In this document: one piece after another, positions 1 to 9,018 of the stretch
Layout: each line of letters opens with the position of its first letter
Position numbering within the stretch: position 1 is the first letter of the stretch
Origin: Zygnema cylindricum
Taxonomy: Eukaryota; Streptophyta; Zygnematophyceae; Zygnematales; Zygnemataceae
Length of the DNA: 64,000 nucleotides
Direction: 5' to 3'
Assembly (NCBI GenBank): GCA_037447655.1
Contig: JBBHKE010001322.1
Coordinates: 1 to 64,000 of the forward strand
Position numbers and translations under genes: made by a program
Notes under the pieces: model-generated
The model's database searches: none
What the model saw: the letters and a program-made list of their open reading frames with translations, nothing else
What the model was told of the DNA's origin: nothing

Positions 1-1478
1 CCTTCCCTACCTCCCTCTCCCTCTCCCTCGGCTCCCAGCCCTCAACAAAAAGTTGTATTGTCAATTCGAGTACTTTTGTAACCCTGGTGGGATCACCCTA
101 TGGGGAGGACCTTGTCAAACTCTTAATGAAAGTCCCTCTATCGACTTTATGGTGTTATTCGGTAGTGCACTCTAACTTCCAAAAGTATACTCATATTTGG
201 GGGAACTCCCCCGAGACTGTAAATTGTCGATAACATTCTAGATGTCTTTTCTACCAACTCTCACAAGATTGACGTCGCATTTCACGCTAAGAAAACAAAG
301 TTCTAACTTAGGTGTCTCCATTAGAAAAAGAGTTGTTGAAGCTCATACCAAGCCCCTCGTCATGACGACCACTATCAAAACAATTGTATGTGCTTAGGTG
401 CTGAATCCATCTATGGTTCTATGAACTAATTACAAGCATTGGCCATATCATACTTACACTCCTACAAAAGCTGTGCCTATCATGCGAAGTTTTTACTCTC
501 CAGGACCCACATTCAAAGGTTGATGATTCGTGATAAGCATGAAATGCAGTCGATAAAGGTACACGTAATGTTGAAGAAAGTCGACCCTATTGTTTCTTTT
601 ATTAGCATATGACACCACGTACTGTGCCCCTCCGTTATCATGTTGGGTTAAGATTTCTCAAGCATCGAGAGACTTCAACCTACGAACAACTTGTAAAAGG
701 CAAGCTAAAATGTGGCATTTAAAAGATTATATTTTTTCCATAGCTCACTTTAAAACCTCAAAAGTTGCATGTTGCTCCAACCACATTCATTCTTGGTCCT
801 TCCACGATAGCACTGCTTTTGATATTCGTAGAGAAATGACAACGTAAAACAAAACACAAGCTACAAAAAACTCTAGAACAAACATCCGATTGCCTCAAAA
901 CGGTCTCAATTATTCCAAGTATTTTCCTCAATGTGTCCTCGAAGACGATTACACCGAGACAAATTTCTTGGAATATACGGGTATTTGAGAATCCCACGAT
1001 ACCTGATACTGACCTTTTTTTGTATAGAGGTTATTTCAATATGCAATTGGATTACACTGCCATCGACATTTGTGCTAAAAAAGTATTTCGTTTGCGACTT
1101 ATTTCCACTGGAAATCATAAAATAGTGTTAAAAACTTCATTGAAGCGGGTGGATTATAACCTTGCACTAAATTAGTATTATATATTGTATATATTGTATC
1201 AAAACTAACAAATCATTAAAGCTAATGACGATGTGCAGTTGTACTTGGAATGAACATAAAGGACATTATATATGACTTTGAAAAGCACTAAGTCCATTTA
1301 TGGCCATCCACCTTGTTGTGAACAAGTTTGTTCCCTTACATGAGTGGCATTATCCATTACCAATGAGAAAGTCTTTAGAAATGATGTAATATGTTTAACA
1401 TTCAATCATTTTTTACAACTCGGTTTTTATATTTCATTGGCGATACATTACTCAAGTTTAGCTCGCTTTTTCTTCTCC
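1..1478. other. No recognisable gene
   Basis: This stretch holds only short open frames on both strands, with no domain I recognise and no paired terminal repeats. Its first 40 bases are a pyrimidine-rich CCT/CTC run. It may be old transposon debris or intergenic sequence. I see no tRNA, rRNA or conserved protein motif. Confidence 0.5.
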
Positions 1479-1486
1479 ACCGCTGT

Positions 1487-1931
1487 CAGAGGTCGCAAAC
1501 TGTCAACCGAAACCGTGACCGACCGTTAACCGACCGCCCGCGTCAGATCCGGAAACGGATTCGGGTGCCAAATTTGGGGGGCCGGGCGGATTCGGGCGGG
1601 TGATTCACAGAAAAAAAAAAAATCGGTTACCGTCGGGTAAGCAAAAAACGAAAAAAAATGAAAATGTTGTACTGTCCATACAATCCAACATTATTGTACG
1701 TACTCTTGTCATCGTGGAAGGTATACGGGAGATGTACCACTAATTTTGTACTTATTTGGGTACGGGCGGGTACGGGTAGTCGCGAGAAATCGAGTTTCGG
1801 TTAACTTTTTTTGTCGTAAATGCGTTTCGGGTAACGGTTAACGATTTTGGAGCGCGACATAACCCGGTCGGGCACCGGGTACTCGGATTTTGAATAAAAA
1901 AAAAACGGTCGGTTTCGGTTTGTGACCTCTG
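1487..1931. mobile_element. hAT-like non-autonomous DNA transposon, 445 bp
   Basis: The element starts CAGAGGTCGCAAAC and ends GTGACCTCTG, an imperfect terminal inverted repeat beginning with CA. It is flanked by a perfect 8-bp duplication, ACCGCTGT, at 1479-1486 and 1932-1939. Eight-base duplications and CA-starting termini are typical of the hAT superfamily. Its first about 175 bases match the left end of the larger element at 1954, and its last about 190 bases match the right end of that element (6296-6498). It is therefore an internally deleted derivative with no coding capacity. Confidence 0.85.
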
Positions 1932-2563
1932 ACCGCTGTACAAGTACCTGTACCAGAGGTCGCAAACGGTCAACCGAAACCGTGACCAACCGTTAACCGA
2001 CCGCCCGCGTCGGATCCGGAACGGATTCGGTTGCCAAATTTTGGGGGACGGGCGGTCGCTGTCGTTTGATTCACCAGAAAAAAAAAAGGTCGGTTACGGT
2101 CGGCCAAGCAAAAAATGAAAATTTTGTACTTTTTTCCAGCATTATTGTATTTTGTAATTTTGGTATCGTGGAAGTACATGACATCATGATTAGCGTCGCA
2201 AATCAGACCCGGTACTTACACTATTCATTTCGCGAATCTTACTAAAAGTTAAGGGCCGCAAATCGTAATCTATTGTAAAGTATTAATTATGTAGTTTTTA
2301 CGGTGTTTCCAAAAAAATGTCAAATTATTATGTCAATATCACGTGACATATCGTAAATATTGGTTTCCTCATATATTGTACATTATTGCAAAGTGCTAAT
2401 TATGCATTTTATACCATGTTTCCACAAATATATCATATTATTCTGTCAATGTCATACAACATGTATTAATTAGTAGTTAAAAAATCAGCGGAAATCAAAT
2501 TATTACGTCAATTTCCAACGACAAATCCTAATTATTAGCTTATTCACATGTTTCAAACAATAA

Positions 2564-3333
2564 GGGTGCGGCCCCATGTGGTTGTAATTTAGCTAACTTA
2601 CTTTGTATTTTAGCGCGGATCCGGCGGACCCGAATTTCAGGTGTCTCTATATGTTTACTTGAAATTGTTACTTAAGTTTGTGACGATTGTATACGTCGAT
2701 AATACCCGTGATGGCTGTCACCATGTACAACCTGTCTTTGCCGCACCGTATTTTTTGAAAAATTTTGAAGCGTCGCAAGACACATTGTAGTTTTTGAAAC
2801 GATTTCGTATGTCGCATGTGTTTGACATCGTAGACGTACAACCTTGCAACCATGGTTGTACGACATGCCTTTGTGCAAACCTCTCCTGTCCGACCTCCAT
2901 GACCTCGCAGATTTTTAACCTTCGCCAATTTTTCACCTTTGCGTGAAACGACACTGCAGCATCGAGACCCCTGCAAAAGATCCGTACAAGGTGCATGGGG
3001 ACAAAAACCAAAAACCTTGTACTTTTTTCTTTCGTCAAAAAAAATTGAAAACTTCTCACAAGTGGGAATATGTTTTCTTATTGGTGTAAACGGTTTTTCT
3101 TAACCTAAAACACATTGTCGATGTTGTTTATGATAAGTTTGAAGATGACGTGACAGTGGGTCGAAAAAACACAAGACGACAAATTTTCGTACATCCTAAG
3201 TTTGAGAATGACGCAAATTGTAATTTATAAATTTACGATTTCTTCGTACGGTCGCAGCTTAGGCAGTAAGGCGCTAAGTCATACAGGAAAACGACATAAA
3301 AAAAACCCAAACCTAGCCACATGGGGCCGCACC
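2564..3333. mobile_element. PIF/Harbinger-like element, 770 bp, non-coding
   Basis: A perfect 18-bp terminal inverted repeat, GGGTGCGGCCCCATGTGG, opens the element, and its reverse complement closes it at 3316-3333. Both ends are flanked by the trinucleotide TAA (2561-2563 and 3334-3336). TAA/TTA duplications with G-rich termini are the signature of PIF/Harbinger elements and Tourist-type MITEs. No transposase-like frame is visible, so it is probably non-autonomous. It sits inside the 4.5-kb hAT-like element and is therefore the younger of the two. Confidence 0.75.
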
Positions 3334-3900
3334 CTAAATCAAAAAAAAAAATGCTATTTCAGTTAGAGAAACTTGACCACAATTCAAACAAAATCTAGTT
3401 ATACACCAAAATAGAGAAAAGCATTCTCGCTTCTCTTAAAACTATGATCCAAAACAAACATCAAAAACAAAAAAATAGTGAAATTGCTCAGTGTTACCTA
3501 GTGAAATAAAGCAGGGCCGCTTCAAGTTGTTGGAAATAATTTGAACATGGGTATGAAACTAAAACATCAAACAAATATATAGTGAAGGGGAAGGTTTTGT
3601 GGCGTGTAATACATGTTTCATGGTTTATCAATACAAGTCAACAAACGGTACTTAGACAATTAACACTCACACATGTTTAGCTTTGGCCAACACGGATAGT
3701 TCGAGATGACTTCTTTGTTAGTTTCTTTAAAAAACGCAGGTGAAAACGAGTGACCGAAAAAAAATGCGAAAATGGTGGCGTTACTATGTTGCGACTTGCG
3801 AGGACCTTCGACCATTTTAAGTTGGTTTCCATGATTTTTTTGGTGAGAGCGATGACGAAAATTAGGTTTTTATCACCACCGACAAAAAAAAACGCTTGTT

Positions 3901-4197
3901 AGTGACGAATTGAAACGTTATTTTGATTTAAAATTAACGAACGAGGAAAGATTGAACTTTAACATACTTGAATGGTGGGAAAAAAAATAGATGTACTTGC
4001 GAAAAAAAGAGAATTTCATATTGTAGCCGGTGTTGCTAGATCTATTCTAGCTATTCCGGCTTCTAGTTCCATGTCTGAATGCAATTTTTTCGGATGCCGG
4101 GAACACAATAACAAACAAGAGGAGCTCACTAGCGGCTTCAATTATTAGTGATCTTTTGCTTGTTAGATCCAACCGAAATCTTTTAAATGCACATTTT
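3901..4197 (+). pseudogene. hAT transposase C-terminal dimerisation domain remnant
   Basis: Plus-strand translation gives the pattern LNFNILEWWEKK, one stop, then RSILAIPASSSMSECNFF. This matches the hAT carboxy-terminal dimerisation domain (WW, then LAxxILAIPASSxxSER-VFS). A second stop pair and a frame change follow near 4148, after which the typical tail SDLLLVRSNRNLL appears in another frame. Only the last about 95 codons of a normally 600-800 residue transposase are recognisable; the DDE core upstream is not. The copy is dead. Family assignment rests on this motif and on the 8-bp target duplication of the surrounding element. Confidence 0.75.
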
Positions 4198-4731
4198 TTT
4201 GTTTTGTTTTGTTTTCTAATTATTGTTTTTTTTGTTAGTATTAGTTATATATATTTGTTTCTTTGATTTTTTTTTGTATTTCACAAATTTTCTAGTGTTT
4301 ATCTTTTTTTTTCTTAAACCGAAATGCTTATTTTACCAAATTACCAAAGCGTTTTATTTATACAACATTTAGATTTATAGATTTCGTGTAATTTTTAAGC
4401 TTGAGGTTGAGATTTTGTATAATAGAGTCGAAAATAGGACAAGGTTGTGATTTGATTATTTCAATATTTGATACTACAAATCATTTTTTGGATTTTATGC
4501 TTATTAATTAAAGACGTGGACTATAACCAACTACGTCTACCACGTCTCCTTGCGGTAAATAGTATTATAAATCATAATTTTCCATTAACACTACACTGCA
4601 AATCGTAAAAAGCGATATTAACGCTAATTCCGTCACCACGAATTTTGACACAAAAACCTTAAAAAGAGTAAATAACTCTAAAATTTTCTTTACATTATTT
4701 AAGATATTTTTTGAATCAACGTTAACAACTA

Positions 4732-6160
4732 TACACCGCGAATCGTCATTAGTGTCAATAACTCTAATTTGGGTTCTTAAACTTTTGATTTTTTTCCTCA
4801 AATAGGATATATGATTTTAATTTTCCCTTGGCGTTAATTAAGGTAACGTACAAAATAGCGTAAAAAACGAAAATAAAATAAGATCTAAATAGTGTGGTGA
4901 ACGGTCGATGTCACACCGTACATAATTATACCTTTTCAAGCATAGATGTCCAATTCATACGGATTTGGACTTTTTTACAATAACTACGTAGTATTCGTTT
5001 GTTTCGTAGCTTTCGTAAATTTCGTATGTCACACACTGTACGGAAATTGTACGGACATTAAAAAAAAAGTTTGCGTCATTTGCGCGCGTATTATTTATTT
5101 GTCCTCCACTCCGCCTTCAAAAAGAAGCCGTCGTTGGAGACGCCAAAAATTCCGCCGCTCACCTCTTGTTCAGTTTTGCACTTTTGCTTCATTTGCGCGC
5201 GCGTATTTTTATCTGAGCGGCGAGCCGCGGAATTTATGGCGTCTCGCACGCGTATTTATATCTGAGCGGCGAGCCGCGGAATATATGACGTCTCGCACGC
5301 GTATTTTTATCTGAGCGGCGAGCCGCGGAATTTATGGCGTCCCGCACGCTTATCTTTATTTGAGCGGCGAGCCGCGGAATTTATGGCGTCTCCCACGCGT
5401 ATTTTTATCTGAGAGACGAGCGACGTAATTTATGGCGTCTCTCACGCGTATTTTTATCTGACATCTATGTTTTCATGTGAAAATTTTACAAAAAATGAAT
5501 TAAATCAGACGCGCACGTATAGGAACGTGCGCTAAAAAAAACGGGATTAGTCTGACACGTAAATTAGTCTGACATGTACGGATATTTAAATTTCACGACG
5601 GCACACGATTTCTAATAATTTGTACGGATACATATATAAATGTATATAATCGTACGGCAAATATTCCATTTTTGCTGTTCCCAAATTAGCATTAACGCCG
5701 AAATTAGAATACACTTTTCTTTTAAAAATTTTCAAATTCTTAATTAGCATCAATTACGGTAAATTTTCTTCAACACTATTTAAACTTTGACACTAATAAC
5801 AATTCGCGGTGTAGTATAGTACCGTTTTGAATAGTGTGGCTTACGATCGGTGTTTGACCGCGCAAAATTGTACCGTATTAACGAAAAAAGTACAAAAAAT
5901 GATTAATAATGCCGTTATGATGTAACTGCGTTTCACAAACCGCGTAGTGCAAACGTCATAATGACTTAAAATTTTACGGTTTTCAGATTCTGTATGTGTA
6001 CCTAAAAGATATTCAAAGCGGATAATTATTACGGTGAGAAACCCAAATTAGAGTTATTGATAAAACTAGAGTAAAACTTTTTTTTGAAAAAACGAAAAAA
6101 TCTAAACTAGAATAGATAACATTAATTATTTATTTGCGATAATTACGATTCGCTGTGTAA
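4732..6160. mobile_element. Possible foldback-type element with long inverted arms
   Basis: The left arm begins TACACCGCGAATCGTCATTA and continues through AATAACTCTAATTTGGGTT (about 4757-4775). Near 6041-6060 the reverse complement AACCCAAATTAGAGTTATT occurs, and CGATTCGCTGTGTA ends near 6160. The arms are diverged, and another copy of the terminal motif lies between them (5788-5818, minus). The boundaries are inferred and no target duplication was identified. It could instead be two or three overlapping short elements of the family seen at 6582 and 6892. Confidence 0.35.
5201..5460. repeat. 49-bp minisatellite, about five copies
   Basis: Copies start near 5201, 5250, 5299, 5348 and 5398, with a partial sixth. 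Each unit carries GCGTATTTTTATCTGA, then the perfect inverted repeat GCGGCGAGCCGC, then GGAATTTATGGCGTC. The fourth and fifth units are the most diverged (the fifth loses the palindrome). The array lies within the 4.5-kb hAT-like element. Open frames over it are periodic artefacts of the repeat. Confidence 0.9.
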
Positions 6161-6296
6161 CAAATGCTTACCGCTAAAAACAACGAGCGTTGTAACGATT
6201 CGCTATGTAATAAACGCTTACCGCTAAAAACAACGAGCGTTGTAACGATTCGCTGTGTAATAAATGCTTACAGCTAAAAACAACGAGCGTTGTAAT
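6147..6296. repeat. Three tandem copies of a 50-bp unit
   Basis: Units begin at 6147, 6197 and 6247 with GATTCGCTGTGTAA or a one-base variant, and end CAACGAGCGTTGTAA. Each contains the inverted repeat ACAACGAGCGTTGT. The start of each unit resembles the inner part of the TACACCG-type terminal motif seen elsewhere, so the array may have grown from a transposon end. It is placed just inside the right subterminal region of the hAT-like element. Confidence 0.9.
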
Positions 6297-6581
6297 TTTG
6301 TACTTTTTGGGTTATGGGCGAGCACGGTTAGTCGCGAGAAATCGAGTTTCGGTTAAATTTTATATTCGTAAACGCCGGTCGGTTAACGGTTAACAATTTT
6401 GGAGCGTGACATAACTCGGTCAGGAGACGGTTACTCAAATTTTGAAAAAAAAAACGGTCGGTTTCGGTTATGTAAAATTTTGACTTTTGCGACCTCTGAC
6501 CTGTACTTCACATACTTATACCTCTGCGGAATACAAAATATCGAGCTCGTCAATATCACAATATAAAGAATAGGGGGTCTA

Positions 6582-6794
6582 GACACAAATCGCTATATTT
6601 TGATAGAAAGTAGAAACTACGCAATTTCTCCGTACACAATTGTCGGATTGTAGATCTAATGGTTGCGATCAAAAGGCAAGATTCTCAGCTTCAGATTGGC
6701 GGTTTTAAATTGAATATTGAACAAGTGTGTACGGATAAAAAATGTTTTAAGTGGGCGAAAAAATCATTAACACTAATAACGATATACGGTGTAC
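6582..6794. mobile_element. Short inverted-repeat element, copy 1 (MITE-like)
   Basis: The right end, read inward on the minus strand, is GTACACCGTATATCGTTATT followed by AGTGTTAATG. The left end near 6582 is GACACAAATCGCTATATTTT. The interior, with GTCGGATTG, GGTTGCGATC and CAAGATTCTC, is homologous base for base with the interior of the element at 6892-7119. No coding capacity. Terminal boundaries are accurate only to a few bases, and the target duplication is unclear, so the superfamily is not assigned. Confidence 0.6.
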
Positions 6795-6891
6795 AGTGGT
6801 CCTATTATTTCTTGGAATGACGTGTGGCAAAAATTCATAACCCTTCTCGTCCACAAATATACAATTTTTAATTTTGCTTTGCAATAGATGC

Positions 6892-7119
6892 AACACCGAG
6901 TGTCGCTATTGGTGTTAATGTTTCTTTTGCAGCTTAAAACATATTTTTTCCGTACACGCTTGTCGGATGACGGATCTGACGGTTGCGATTGAAATCCAAG
7001 ATTCTCACCTTCCCATAGGCGGTCTCCATATTAAAAGCGGACGGGTGTGTACGAAGAAAAAATGTTTTAAGTGACGAACAAATTATTAACACTAATAGCG
7101 TAATAGCGATACACGGTCT
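6892..7119. mobile_element. Short inverted-repeat element, copy 2 (MITE-like)
   Basis: The left arm AACACCGAGTGTCGCTATT with GGTGTTAATG faces the right arm TTAACACTAATAGCG with GCGATACACGGTCT. Subterminal parts also pair: CTTAAAACATATTTTTTCCG at the left and AAAAAATGTTTTAAG at the right. The interior matches copy 1 (6582-6794) in order. Two copies of the same non-coding, terminally inverted unit about 100 bp apart argue for a mobile family rather than a chance palindrome. Confidence 0.6.
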
Positions 7120-7147
7120 AATGTACTCGTCAACACTTTATTCGCAC

Positions 7148-7511
7148 CATAGTTCAAAAGTAGGTGAAAGTACACCCATACAATATGCTTATTGTACGCA
7201 AAAAATACAATATACCCTTAAGACCCATATTGTATTGGCCGCAAAATGAAATAAAATAGTAACAGGGTTGAGTTGCACATGGATCGATAGAGAATTAAAC
7301 GTAATGTCTAAATTTGAAAAAAAAATCGGACAAAAAATTATTATTCTGTGAGTTTTGGGCGACATTTTATTTAAACCGTCAGATTTGGACGATCTGACGG
7401 TCATTGATCAAAGTAGCGATTTAACAAGATCACATGAAAAGCCCATAACACAACTTCCAATAAAGGTGCCGAAAAAAAGACTACGATAAAAACGCCTACT
7501 TTTGAACTATG
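7148..7511. mobile_element. hAT-like MITE, 364 bp
   Basis: Perfect 17-bp terminal inverted repeats, CATAGTTCAAAAGTAGG at 7148-7164 and its reverse complement ending at 7511. Flanking octamers ATTCGCAC (7140-7147) and ATTAGCAC (7512-7519) agree at seven of eight positions, consistent with an 8-bp duplication that has taken one substitution. CA-starting ends and an 8-bp duplication point to hAT. No coding capacity, and the termini differ from the CAGAGGTC family at 1487, so it is a separate family. Confidence 0.7.
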
Positions 7512-7908
7512 ATTAGCACGAATATACATACGGTTCCGTACAATGGTCATACAAAATCTTTTTCACGCGTCAAAGTTCACTAAAGACAAATTTTTGTGTC
7601 GGTTGGTTGAAAATCACTATATGTGACAGTAGTCACAAACATACTCCAATGAGCACACCGTAGGATACTTTTTTATTTTGTACCTTTTATACTCTGTCGA
7701 ACATAAAAATATATAAAAACTTTCGATTGGATGATAACTGCCACCTATAATAAAACCTATGCAATTTAAAATTTTAACTTCACATTTAAATAAGGTGCGT
7801 TCTTGTTTACCACTGTTTTAGAGAAAGTTTTATTTGTGCGTAAGCTGGTGCGATTTATGGTACGGAACATCAATAGAGAGAGCAAAGGAAAACCATCACA
7901 GTCTAGGA

Positions 7909-8025
7909 AGAGGGGGGTAGGAGGGAAGGGAGGGAGGGAGGGAGGGAGGGAGGGAGGAAGGGGAAGACGGAGGGAGAGGGGGAGGGAGGAAAGGAGGGAG
8001 GGGGGGGAGGGAGAAAGGGAAGGAG
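7909..8025. repeat. GGGA microsatellite / polypurine tract
   Basis: An almost uninterrupted purine run on the plus strand, with at least seven consecutive GGGA units at 7926-7955 and many G3/G4 runs. It ends exactly at the first base of the LTR at 8026. The run could form G-quadruplex or triplex structures. Open frames across it encode only Gly/Arg/Glu repeats and are not believable proteins. Confidence 0.9.
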
Positions 8026-9018
8026 TGTTGAACCTAAAGGTATTTTCTAGGTTATTTAATTTGATTTAATATAGTAACAGGAAAAAGCAGATACAACCTG
8101 CTTCTAGCTTCCTCTCTCTAGCACACATACTTGTCGTAGTCACTGAGGCTGGAGAGAAAGCTAGAGCCATGGCTGCCTATACTTCTTCTAGATTAAGTAG
8201 GCAGATCCTTGGTAAACTTACCAAAAGGATTTGATAGACCCAGGATTTGATCCTGGTACCTACGTTCCGTCAAAGTAACCGTTAGTCTTACCTTGTAGTC
8301 TAAGACCAGTGCTGAAGTATATAGGGTACGATTGCTACTTAAAGATAACAAAACAGAGAAGTTTCGTTTACTGACAAACGGACCACAATCACATAGACAA
8401 AGTTAAATAGAATTACACCGAAAAGTACTGCCTGTATTTTTAATGGCTATAAATTAACGCCGACATCAATCTGACGGCGGAGAAAGAAGCCGACATCGCG
8501 GAACGGTCGATTTGGCAGTTTGCGGTTATAGCCACACCGGGTGACACGTGGCAGCATGACATTGGATGACGGCATCTCCGGAACATACTATGGCGAACCC
8601 GGATATGGCAGGCGTCGTCTTTCTGGCCATGTCGTACAATGGCCGTACAGAAAGTACTTCAGATCAAATACCTCTCTGTATTGTACACCCAATTGATTGG
8701 CTCCGTACATCAGTAATAGAGGGTTTAGAGAGGGATTTACGACTTAGAAAATTAGAGGTAGCCGCCTCTTTCTCAGAGAGCTCCTGTATAAAAGGGTCAT
8801 ATTTGACCACTGATAATTAACTGCTCAGGGGAGCAAATTCAAAGATTCTTTTTGTGGCAGACTCAAGGGAGTCAGTTCTTTCACATGGTGCACTGTGGTG
8901 AGTCTGTATACTGTCTGGGTGTCAGCTATACGTGTACAAAGACCAAAGAATTGAGTTCATCCCAAAGGCTTCTGATAAGCCGGCTACTCTGAGTACTAAT
9001 GGAGGTTTCAGAGTTGCA
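8026..9018 (+). repeat. 5' LTR of element 1 (993 bp)
   Basis: Starts TGTTGAACC and ends GAGTTGCA, with canonical TG/CA ends; the copy at 17685 starts the same way. It contains the conserved palindrome CCAGGATTTGATCCTGG (8240-8256), a cluster of GTAC boxes, an inverted CCAAT box, a TATA box at 8787-8794, and leader hairpins at 8822-8835 and 8860-8873. The last 20 bases hold the gag start codon. Confidence 0.9.
8625..8794 (+). promoter_or_regulatory. LTR promoter of element 1
   Basis: Five GTAC tetranucleotides lie between about 8630 and 8710, followed by GATTGG (an inverted CCAAT box) and TATAAAAG at 8787-8794. The first leader hairpin starts 28 bp after the TATA box, so transcription probably starts close to it. 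A CACGTGGC G-box lies upstream near 8546. In elements 3 and 4 the TATA box is degenerate (TACAAAA). Box identities are motif matches only. Confidence 0.6.

Larger units (their letters stand above)
1954..6498. mobile_element. hAT-like DNA transposon, about 4.5 kb, decayed
   Basis: The left end CAGAGGTCGCAAACGG (1954) and right end GCGACCTCTG (to 6498) form terminal inverted repeats. They are flanked by a perfect 8-bp duplication, ACCTGTAC, at 1946-1953 and 6499-6506. Inside, 3901-4197 encodes a decayed hAT-type carboxy-terminal dimerisation domain on the plus strand, which supports the superfamily call. The element was later invaded by a Harbinger-like element (2564-3333) and contains tandem repeats at 5201-5460 and 6147-6296. 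No intact transposase frame remains. Its left end lies only 14 bp beyond the target duplication of the 445-bp derivative. Confidence 0.85.

Noticed and set aside
2668-3059. Minus-strand frames of about 100 codons
   Set aside because: Inside the Harbinger-like element; overlapping frames without recognisable transposase motifs.
4946-5314. 122-codon frame over the minisatellite
   Set aside because: Period-driven frame with repeating residues and no similarity; repeat units change frame after 49 bp.
5201-5460. CRISPR array
   Set aside because: Units are contiguous without unique spacers, in a eukaryotic transposon.
7803-8069. Open frame with Gly/Arg/Glu repeats
   Set aside because: It is the translation of the GGGA microsatellite and runs into the LTR; no start context or domain.
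8240-8260. tRNA gene suggested by T-arm-like GGATTTGATCC
   Set aside because: No D-arm, anticodon arm or acceptor stem can be built around it; it is a local palindrome.
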